From NCBI GenBank assembly GCA_025997495.1, contig BNUR01000110.1:1-9807 (forward strand): a stretch of DNA of 9,807 nucleotides, written 5' to 3'. Origin of the DNA: Spirochaetia bacterium (GTDB taxonomy: Bacteria > Spirochaetota > Spirochaetia > Treponematales > Breznakiellaceae). Of this stretch, positions 4,276 to 9,807 are shown piece by piece (within the stretch, counting starts at the first letter, position 1; each line of letters opens with the position of its first letter). The notes beneath the pieces are model-generated. The model searched no databases, was not told the DNA's origin, and saw only the letters and a list, made by a program, of their open reading frames with translations. The position numbers were made by a program, and so were the translations under genes.

Positions 4276-5646
4276 ATGGCCGTACACACCCTGCACTTTG
4301 ACTGCTTTGCCGGCATCTCCGGCGATATGGCCCTGGGCGCCTTTGTGGATCTGGGGGTTGACCCCGATACCCTCCGTACGGAACTGGGTAAGCTCGGCCT
4401 TGGAAGCGCGGGCATGGGTCCGTGGGAACTCCGCTTTGAACGGGACCGGCGGGGGGGTATCACCGGAACCCATGCGGTGGTGGATCTGGGTGATAGGACG
4501 GATCACCACGCCATGGACATAGATCCGGCGGATGATGAAGATAGCGGCGGCGGGCATGGCCACGAGCAAGGACACCCCAATGGGGAGCATGGACACAGCC
4601 ATGCCCGCGATCACGGTCATACGCACAGTAATACTACCTGGAAGGAGATCCGCGCCCTGATACAGGGATCCGGCCTGAGTGAAGGGGCGAAGCGGCGGGC
4701 GCTGGATATTTTTACCCGTATCGCCTGCGCGGAGGCCCGGGTGCACGGGACGGCGGAGGAGGATGTGGCGTTCCACGAAGTTGGGGCCATGGATTCGATC
4801 ATTGATATTGTGGGGGCCGCCGTCTGTCTGGATCTGCTTAAACCGGATCGCGTTACCTGCTCGGAGGTTGAACTGGGGAGCGGCATGGTCCGGTGTGCCC
4901 ATGGAATGCTGCCCGTACCTGCCCCGGCCACCGTATTACTAACCCGGGGTATGCCGGTTAAGACCGGGGGCTTCCCAAAGGAGATGACCACCCCCACCGG
5001 CGCGGCGATCCTCGCCTCCTCTGTGGATGAGTTTATCGTAAGCGGCGGAATGCCGCATGGCTTTTTTCGGGAAATCAAAACCGGGTACGGCATCGGAACC
5101 CGGAAGATGGATAGGCCTAACCTGCTCCGCGTTTCCTTACGGGAAGAAAGCAATACCGCAAGCGCAGACACATCTGCGCCTCCACCCTGGCACACCGAGG
5201 AACTGATCCTGATGGAGGCCAACATCGACGACATGAGCGGCGAAGCCCTAGGCTTCCTCATGGAGAGTCTCTTTGCCGGAGGCGCCCTGGATGTTACCTT
5301 TACCCCCTGCGTGATGAAGAAGTCCCGGCCGGGGACCATCGTTTCGGTTTTAACCGGGGCGGAAAAACTTAATGGGCTCCGGGAAACCTTGTTCAGGAAA
5401 TCTACTACCATCGGCTTCCGGGAAACTACGGTACGGCGGCTTTCATTGCGGCGGGAGGAAGACCGGCTGAATGCGGAATGCGGGGATGTTCCTTTTTCAC
5501 CGGCACGCAGGAAAACAGTGTATTACGGCGCAGAAAAACTGCGTTCAAAAATCGAATTTGAAGATCGCGCCCGGCTTGCACGGGAACGGGGACTAACCCT
5601 GGAAGAAGCGGAAAGGATTATCAACAATGGATTCGCCGGAAAATAA
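4276..5646 (+). CDS. larC: LarC, nickel insertase (cyclometallase) for the nickel-pincer cofactor, unsplit
   Basis: LarC puts nickel into the dithiocarboxylated pyridinium mononucleotide in a CTP-dependent reaction, the last step of NPN synthesis. The 456-residue protein starts with the family motif HFDCFAGISGDMALGAF (7-23). It has a histidine-rich, flexible segment (about 77-117, 11 His), then FHEVGAMDSIIDIVG (166-180) and TPTGAAIL (239-246). The C-terminal domain begins near LMEANIDDMSGEALGF (312-327) after a Ser/Pro-rich linker. In Lactiplantibacillus plantarum the two parts are made as LarC1 and LarC2 through a frameshift; here they form one uninterrupted frame. The His-rich stretch probably holds nickel before insertion. 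The ATG at 4276 lies three bases after the larE stop, and no strong ribosome binding site is seen, so translation is probably coupled. The last 20 bases overlap larB. Confidence 0.93.
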   Translation: MAVHTLHFDCFAGISGDMALGAFVDLGVDPDTLRTELGKLGLGSAGMGPWELRFERDRRGGITGTHAVVDLGDRTDHHAMDIDPADDEDSGGGHGHEQGHPNGEHGHSHARDHGHTHSNTTWKEIRALIQGSGLSEGAKRRALDIFTRIACAEARVHGTAEEDVAFHEVGAMDSIIDIVGAAVCLDLLKPDRVTCSEVELGSGMVRCAHGMLPVPAPATVLLTRGMPVKTGGFPKEMTTPTGAAILASSVDEFIVSGGMPHGFFREIKTGYGIGTRKMDRPNLLRVSLREESNTASADTSAPPPWHTEELILMEANIDDMSGEALGFLMESLFAGGALDVTFTPCVMKKSRPGTIVSVLTGAEKLNGLRETLFRKSTTIGFRETTVRRLSLRREEDRLNAECGDVPFSPARRKTVYYGAEKLRSKIEFEDRARLARERGLTLEEAERIINNGFAGK

Positions 5647-6325
5647 GAATCAAGATCCCGGGGACGATGAAACCTTGGGCTTCGCCGTCATAGATAGCGG
5701 CCGGGACAAGCGCACCGGCTACCCCGAGGTGGTGTTCTGCGCAGGGAAAACGACGGATCAGGCGGAGGCCATTATCGTAAGGATGCGGGATGCGGGACTG
5801 CCGGTACTGGGCACCAAGGCCGGCGAAGTTCTGGCGGAACGGATACTGCGGCGGTTCGGCGAGGCGGAGTACGATGCCTTATCCCGGATACTTACCGTGG
5901 GCAGCGCCCGGGATAAGGCCGGCCGGCAGGGGCTGGTGGCGGTGGTGGCTGCGGGTACCTCGGACCTCCCCATTGCCCGGGAAGCGGCGCTTTCCGCGGA
6001 ATTCCTGGGCAGCAAGGTTGAGCTGATCTGCGATGTGGGGATTGCGGGGATACACCGGCTTTTCAAACGCCTGCCGGATATCCGGAAGGCCCGGGTGGTG
6101 GTGGCCGTGGCGGGGATGGAAGGCGCCCTGGCGGGAGTTATCGCCGGGCAGGTATCCGCGCCGGTTATCGCGGTGCCCACCAGCGTGGGTTACGGTGCGG
6201 CCTTCGGCGGCCTTTCCGCATTGCTGGGGATGCTCACCTCCTGCGCGCCGGGGATTTCGGTGGTGAATATTGATAACGGGTTCGGGGCAGGGTATCAGGC
6301 GAACCTTATTAACCAAAGAATATAG
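5627..6325 (+). CDS. larB: LarB, NaAD carboxylase/hydrolase for the nickel-pincer cofactor
   Basis: LarB carries out the first step of NPN synthesis: it carboxylates nicotinic acid adenine dinucleotide at C5 of the pyridinium ring and releases AMP, giving the biscarboxylic mononucleotide used by LarE. The 232-residue product is close to the usual length (about 245). It has a variable N-terminal part with AVIDSGRDKRTGYPEV (20-35) and a PurE-like core: GTSDLPIA (110-117), CDVGIAGIHR (135-144), VAGMEGALAGV (161-171), PTSVGYGAAFGG (184-195) and SCAPGISVVNIDNGFGAG (205-222). C206 matches the cysteine thought to attack the pyridinium ring. The ATG at 5627 overlaps the end of larC by 20 bases, and AAAGGA at 5612-5617 is a well-placed ribosome binding site inside larC. 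It is the last gene of the operon. The order E-C-B differs from the larABCDE order of L. plantarum. Confidence 0.93.
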   Translation: MDSPENKNQDPGDDETLGFAVIDSGRDKRTGYPEVVFCAGKTTDQAEAIIVRMRDAGLPVLGTKAGEVLAERILRRFGEAEYDALSRILTVGSARDKAGRQGLVAVVAAGTSDLPIAREAALSAEFLGSKVELICDVGIAGIHRLFKRLPDIRKARVVVAVAGMEGALAGVIAGQVSAPVIAVPTSVGYGAAFGGLSALLGMLTSCAPGISVVNIDNGFGAGYQANLINQRI

Positions 6326-6357
6326 ACACCATTGACAATGTTAATAAGAAGAATTTT

Positions 6358-6449
6358 AACCGCAAAGGCGAAGAAGTCGAATAAGGGAATACCCCGTTTC
6401 GTATCTTTTCCTTCCTTCTGCGCCTTTTTCGCCTTCGCGGTTGTTTTTT
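6358..6449 (+). terminator. Long-loop hairpin with T run after larB
   Basis: AACCGCAAAGGCGAA (6358-6372) pairs with TTCGCCTTCGCGGTT (6428-6442), 14 of 15 bases, followed by G and six T (6444-6449). The loop of 55 bases is long for an intrinsic terminator, but the GC-rich stem plus T run after the last lar gene fits transcription stop. It lies between converging operons, so it may also limit read-through from the - strand, although that side has only a weak T run. It could instead be a dispersed repeat. Confidence 0.5.
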
Positions 6450-6514
6450 CTTCAGAAATATCTCAGTTCTGAGTGAATTTGGTAGTTAAAAAAGTAAATG
6501 CAGGATCCCTGGGG

Positions 6515-7528
6515 TCAAAACCGAATCAGCTCCCCCGTCTCAAACGCCGCCTTGCAGGTATACGCAATTTCCGAAACCCGTGTCCCGTCATACACCGTTA
6601 CTAAGGGCTTCCGCTTTTCCACAATACAATTCACAAACTCCTGCACCTCATTAACATAGGCGGTGTCGAAGCGTTCCAGGAAATTTTCACTGCATTCTTT
6701 TCTGACCCCGTAGCTGTCAAGGATCTCTACCAGGTTTTTCTGGGGTACCGACGCTATCCGCAGTATCCCCTTGGTCCCAATAATCTCTGTTTCTACATTG
6801 TAGCCGTGGGGGGCGGTACGGCCCGCAAACAGGAACACCATGCAATCGTTTTTGAATTTTAAAAGGCATGATACGTTGTCCCCATCATTGGAGACGGCAA
6901 ATTCCGGGTGGGCATAACAGCCCCCTATGGCATACACCGTTTCCGGTTCGGATCCCGTGAACCACCGCGCCAGATCAATATCGTGGACCGCCATGTCAAG
7001 GAACTCTCCGCCGGAAAATGGCGCAAAGGCAATGGAGCCTGCAATAAACTTTTCAGGATCCTGGCTGTAGGAACGGAACAGGATGGGCTTGCCGATCTCC
7101 CCCGCAGCAACCTTGTCATGGGCATATTTGTAGGACTCGTCGAAGCGGCGCATGAAGCCCAGCATGAACACCAGATCCGGGTGGGCCTCCACCGCCTTCT
7201 CCGCTTCCTTACATTCCGCCACCGTAACCCCCAGGGGCTTTTCGGAAAACACATGCTTCCCGGCGTTCATGGCCGCGGCAATCTGCCTGGTGTGCAATGC
7301 GGAGGGGGACACTAAAACTATCGCGTCCACATCCTTACAGGTGATCATTTCCTCAAAGATTGAAAACCGGTATTGAACACCAAGCCGTTTGGCGGTCTCC
7401 TCCAGCTTAGGTTTATCCACATCGCAGAGGGCCGCAAGTTCGGCGTTCTGAATCCTGCCCGCAATATTTTCCGCGTGCTGCATCCCCAACCGTCCAAGCC
7501 CGACAGATCCGACACGTACTTTGTTCAT
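6515..7528 (-). CDS. Gfo/Idh/MocA oxidoreductase, inositol 2-dehydrogenase-like
   Basis: This 337-residue protein is an NAD(P)-dependent sugar or cyclitol dehydrogenase. The N-terminal Rossmann fold shows GSVGLGRLG (7-15) and a dinucleotide-binding CDVD (35-38). EKPLG (96-100) carries the probable catalytic K97, and DMAVHDIDLARWF (178-190) carries D178 and H182, which match the Lys-Asp-His set of IolG. Length and motifs fit IolG (inositol to scyllo-inosose), but substrate cannot be fixed from sequence. The ATG at 7526-7528 is chosen because AGGAG at 7533-7537 lies just before it; a TTG 18 bases upstream lacks support. It is the last gene of an ABC sugar-transport operon, so it probably oxidises the imported compound in the cytoplasm. 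A stem-loop separates it from the binding-protein gene. Confidence 0.85.
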   Translation of the reverse strand: MNKVRVGSVGLGRLGMQHAENIAGRIQNAELAALCDVDKPKLEETAKRLGVQYRFSIFEEMITCKDVDAIVLVSPSALHTRQIAAAMNAGKHVFSEKPLGVTVAECKEAEKAVEAHPDLVFMLGFMRRFDESYKYAHDKVAAGEIGKPILFRSYSQDPEKFIAGSIAFAPFSGGEFLDMAVHDIDLARWFTGSEPETVYAIGGCYAHPEFAVSNDGDNVSCLLKFKNDCMVFLFAGRTAPHGYNVETEIIGTKGILRIASVPQKNLVEILDSYGVRKECSENFLERFDTAYVNEVQEFVNCIVEKRKPLVTVYDGTRVSEIAYTCKAAFETGELIRF

Positions 7529-7546
7529 ATTTCTCCTACTAGACAA

Positions 7547-7576
7547 GCGCCGTGAAAAACAATGTCTTCACGGCGC
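7547..7576 (-). terminator. Strong intercistronic stem-loop between binding-protein and dehydrogenase genes
   Basis: GCGCCGTGAA (7547-7556) and TTCACGGCGC (7567-7576) form a perfect 10-bp stem with a 10-base loop. It lies right after the stop of the binding-protein gene on the - strand. The bases after it on that strand (TTGTCTAG) make only a poor T run, so it is more likely a partial terminator or an mRNA-stabilising structure. Such loops often keep the binding-protein message more abundant than the genes after it. Confidence 0.6.
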
Positions 7577-7583
7577 GTTTTGT

Positions 7584-8522
7584 TTACTTCAGATACTCTG
7601 CAACATTCGCCTTGGTAACCACCGGGGTGGGGGCGTCGATTTTCTTTTCAACACTCTTGCCGGCAATGGCGTCAAGGGCGTACTGAACGCCAAGGTAGCC
7701 CATCTGATCCGCGGACTGAGCCACCGTCGCGAAAAGACCGCCGTCCCGGACGGATTCTTTGGCGGAGGTGTTGCCGTCAACACCGACTACCACTGCGGTT
7801 TTGCCGGTCTGGGTTATGGCCCGGTAGGCGCCCTCAGCCTGGTCGTCGTTTGAACCCCAAACGGCGTCGATTTCCGATGTCTGGAGTACGTTCTGGGTGA
7901 TGCTAAAGGCCCGTTCACGGTCCGAATACGCAGGCTGGCGGGAAAGAATGGTCATACCCGCATCTTTCAGCGTTTTTTCAGCGCCGTCAGCCCGGTCGGT
8001 CATAGAGGGATTGCCGGGGGCGCCTTCAAGAACGAGAACCTTCGCGCCTGCTTTAAGAACCTTCAGCATTTCCTGGGCGCCAAGAACGCCGATCTGATAG
8101 TTGTTACTGCCGATGAAGGTAATGTAGTTTGAGAAATCCCCGGGCATGGGGGTGTCGATAACCACCACGGGAATCTTAGCGGCGCTCGCCTGATTCAGAA
8201 CCGAGACCGCAGCAGGGGGCTGGCAGGGAGAAAACACGATGGCGTCGTACTTGCCCTGAATCGCGTTCTGCACCATGTTCATCTGCTCTTCAACACCGTC
8301 TTCCGTGGGCGGGCCAAAGGCGTCAATCACCACAGTGAAATCCTTACCGGCCTGATTGGCCCCGCTCAGCACGGTCTGCCAATAGGGCGAACTCAGTGTT
8401 TTGAGAATAACCGCAACCCTGAGCTGTTTGGCGCCTCCGCCTGCCGCTTCCTTGCCGCCGCCCGCGAATACACCGGTGACGCACATCAGTACAATCACCA
8501 TAACCGAAATAAAACGTTTCAT
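7584..8522 (-). CDS. RbsB-like sugar ABC transporter substrate-binding protein
   Basis: This is a 312-residue secreted binding protein of the ribose/galactose type (periplasmic-binding fold). Residues 1-20 (MKRFISVMVIVLMCVTGVFA) are a signal peptide with a likely signal peptidase I site before GGGKEA. A lipoprotein anchor at C14 is less likely because the context does not match a lipobox. The two lobes follow: LRVAVILKTLSSPYWQTVL (34-52), VVVIDTPMPG (119-128), KVLVLEGAPGN (161-171), WGSNDDQAEGAYRAI (222-236) and VVVGVDGN (244-251). The ATG at 8520-8522 has GGAGG at 8530-8534; the frame extends upstream but without a matching site. It catches a sugar or cyclitol outside the inner membrane and hands it to the permease encoded just upstream. 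The ligand is not identifiable from sequence; the dehydrogenase next to it suggests inositol or a related sugar. Confidence 0.88.
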   Translation of the reverse strand: MKRFISVMVIVLMCVTGVFAGGGKEAAGGGAKQLRVAVILKTLSSPYWQTVLSGANQAGKDFTVVIDAFGPPTEDGVEEQMNMVQNAIQGKYDAIVFSPCQPPAAVSVLNQASAAKIPVVVIDTPMPGDFSNYITFIGSNNYQIGVLGAQEMLKVLKAGAKVLVLEGAPGNPSMTDRADGAEKTLKDAGMTILSRQPAYSDRERAFSITQNVLQTSEIDAVWGSNDDQAEGAYRAITQTGKTAVVVGVDGNTSAKESVRDGGLFATVAQSADQMGYLGVQYALDAIAGKSVEKKIDAPTPVVTKANVAEYLK

Positions 8523-8554
8523 TCCATACCTCCAAGTATAAAATTGAATATTTG

Positions 8555-8586
8555 TTAGTGAAAAAGCATACGCCAATTTCACCTAA
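8555..8586. other. Weak hairpin between permease and binding-protein genes
   Basis: TTAGTGAAA (8555-8563) can pair with TTTCACCTAA (8577-8586) apart from one bulged base. It lies in the 78-base gap between the rbsC-like stop and the rbsB-like start on the - strand. It could protect the binding-protein message at its 5' end. It is too weak to call a terminator. Confidence 0.25.
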
Positions 8587-8600
8587 CACCCATAAAAAGT

Positions 8601-9584
8601 CTACCTCTTCCCTATATCCTGACGCAGCACGTCGATGAATACCGCGATGATAATTACCGCGCCAATGGTAAAGGTCTGCCACGCCGAAGTTACGCCTAAG
8701 AGGTTAAGGCCATTCCGGAGCACCGCGATCAGAAGAACGCCGACTATGGTATTTCCGATTTTTCCTACCCCGCCGAAGAAGCTCGCGCCGCCGATAATAA
8801 CCGCGGCAATGGCGTCGGTTTCGTAATCAACACCGGCAAGGGGATACGCCGTATCAACACGGCCAACCAGCACGATTCCTGCCAGGGCCGCCATAGCCCC
8901 GCTCATGGCATACACCAGATTGAGAATGGCATTAACGTTGATCCCCGATAAGCGCGCAGCTTCCTTGTTTCCGCCCACCGCGTAGATATAGCGCCCTGTT
9001 TTCGTCCGGTTCAGGAAAATATACATCAGCACGTACAGCAATGCCACCAGAATAATTGAAACCGGAATCGGTCCCAGGCTTGCGTTGCCCAAAAACACGA
9101 TAGGCTTCTTAAAACCATACACCGGCTGGGTTGCGGTTACCACCAGGCACAGGCCCCGGGCCATCTGTTTCGTACCCATGGTAGAGATGAAGGGATGGGG
9201 CAGACGCAGCTTCGTCAGGAGGAGTCCGTTGAATAAGCCAAGGAGTGCGCCGATGAGGAGGCAGCTGAGCAAAGCCAGGTAGGGATTCATGTTGAAGTTC
9301 TTTGCAAAAAGACCCATGCACATGGTTGAAAGGGCCAGCACCGAGCCGACCGAAAGGTCAATGCCCGACGTCAAAATCGCCAGGAACAGTCCTATCGAAA
9401 CGATTGCATTGACCGCTGCCTGGCCCGCCACGTTCATTAGGTTTCCCACCGTCAAAAACCGGGGAGAAACAATTGTCAGAAACACACAAAGTATCAGGAG
9501 ACTCAAAAGCACACCAAAGGTGTTCATGTAATCTTTAAAGTTCCACCGTTTTGTTCCCTCGGTGATTGGTTGTTGTTCCGCCAT
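8601..9584 (-). CDS. RbsC-like sugar ABC transporter permease
   Basis: This 327-residue inner-membrane protein belongs to the BPD_transp_2 family of ribose/xylose-type permeases. After a polar N-terminus of about 20 residues there are several hydrophobic segments, about 8-10 in all, for instance at about 23-40, 57-72, 102-122, 174-191, 223-242 and 307-318. Conserved features are LTSGIDLSVGSVLALS (71-86), the cytoplasmic coupling loop GGNKEAARLSGINV (204-217) that meets the ATPase, and AIAAVIIGGASFFGG (258-272). The ATG at 9582-9584 has AGAGG five bases upstream. The gene begins 18 bases after the ATPase gene ends, so the two are one transcript. The length is normal for the family. Confidence 0.92.
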   Translation of the reverse strand: MAEQQPITEGTKRWNFKDYMNTFGVLLSLLILCVFLTIVSPRFLTVGNLMNVAGQAAVNAIVSIGLFLAILTSGIDLSVGSVLALSTMCMGLFAKNFNMNPYLALLSCLLIGALLGLFNGLLLTKLRLPHPFISTMGTKQMARGLCLVVTATQPVYGFKKPIVFLGNASLGPIPVSIILVALLYVLMYIFLNRTKTGRYIYAVGGNKEAARLSGINVNAILNLVYAMSGAMAALAGIVLVGRVDTAYPLAGVDYETDAIAAVIIGGASFFGGVGKIGNTIVGVLLIAVLRNGLNLLGVTSAWQTFTIGAVIIIAVFIDVLRQDIGKR

Positions 9585-9602
9585 ATGTACCTCTTTAAAA
9601 AA

Positions 9603-9807
9603 TTAGTTCGCCGTTATTCCCGATGCCGCGTACAGTATCTTTTCCTGCGTCGCCTCAGCGGCCGTGAATTCCGCCGTGATCCTTCCCTCATGCATAACCA
9701 TGATCCGGTCTGACATTCCCATGCACTCGTCCATTTCACTGGAAATCATGATCACCGCAGCTCCGTTCTTAACCAGTTCATTCATCAAATTGTAGACTTC
9801 AACCTTC
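9603..9807 (-). CDS. RbsA-like sugar ABC transporter ATPase, C-terminal end only
   Basis: The frame is open to the window edge and encodes the last 67 residues of a sugar-transport ATP-binding protein. The sequence reads KVEVYNLMNELVKNG at the edge, then AAVIMISSEMDECMGMSDRIMVMHEGRI, which is the typical end of the second nucleotide-binding domain of RbsA/MglA-type double ATPases, including the region of the switch residue (here SSEMDE, where the usual histidine is replaced, as is common in the second domain of this family). The start and both Walker motifs lie outside the window. It is followed at 18 bases by the permease gene and drives the transport cycle. Confidence 0.88.
   Translation of the reverse strand, partial: KVEVYNLMNELVKNGAAVIMISSEMDECMGMSDRIMVMHEGRITAEFTAAEATQEKILYAASGITAN

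Noticed and set aside
3943..4902. A 319-codon open frame on the - strand.
   Set aside because: It is antisense to the end of larE and the first half of larC. Its His/Pro/Arg-rich composition is what GC-rich coding DNA gives in the wrong frame.
5100..5230. A possible LarC1/LarC2 frameshift site as in L. plantarum.
   Set aside because: The larC frame runs through the linker between the two parts without a stop or a slippery site.
4617..5411. A 264-codon open frame on the - strand.
   Set aside because: It is antisense to larC, has a biased Ser/Arg/Pro-rich composition, no family motif and no ribosome binding site.
1..9807. tRNA, rRNA or phage attachment sites.
   Set aside because: No cloverleaf-like sequence, rRNA segment or integrase gene could be recognised by reading both strands.

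Overview
The window most likely comes from a spirochaete, possibly a Treponema of the termite-gut type. The reasons are a roughly balanced to GC-rich core gene set, Treponema-like sugar ABC transporter genes, a secreted substrate-binding protein whose mature end is GGGKEA, and AT-rich accessory DNA joined to GC-rich housekeeping DNA. This assignment is inference from gene style; no marker gene is present.

Positions 1 to about 2290 are AT-rich accessory DNA on the + strand. It holds the 3' end of a histidine-kinase-like ATPase gene, a STAS-like (DUF4325) gene, an IS630-family insertion sequence with exact ends (570-1564, TA target on both sides), and a CYTH-domain gene (class IV adenylate cyclase / triphosphatase fold). 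The IS lies at the junction between the DUF4325 and CYTH genes. It replaces the last residues of the first and supplies the only good start codon of the second. A 42-codon open frame follows, and then the composition changes abruptly.

Positions about 2400 to 3130 (- strand) hold a VapB-like antitoxin gene and a PIN-domain toxin gene that overlap by ATGA. The toxin frame is cut by an in-frame TGA at the edge of a small palindrome; the rest of the toxin continues in the same frame beyond it. A spacer of about 250 bases with a 10-bp tandem repeat follows.

Positions 3376 to 6325 (+ strand) form a compact larE-larC-larB operon for the nickel-pincer nucleotide (NPN) cofactor of LarA-type racemases and epimerases. 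LarB carboxylates and hydrolyses nicotinic acid adenine dinucleotide, LarE inserts sulfur, and LarC inserts nickel. LarC is one uninterrupted frame with a histidine-rich segment, and LarE carries a CxxC plus a third cysteine. No larA-like user of the cofactor is visible here. The operon ends in a long hairpin with a T run.

Positions 6515 to 9807 (- strand) form a sugar-uptake operon, read in the order rbsA-like ATPase (partial, at the window edge), rbsC-like permease, rbsB-like binding protein, then a Gfo/Idh/MocA (inositol 2-dehydrogenase-like) oxidoreductase. It probably imports a sugar or cyclitol and oxidises it in the cytoplasm. A strong 10-bp stem-loop separates the binding-protein gene from the dehydrogenase gene.
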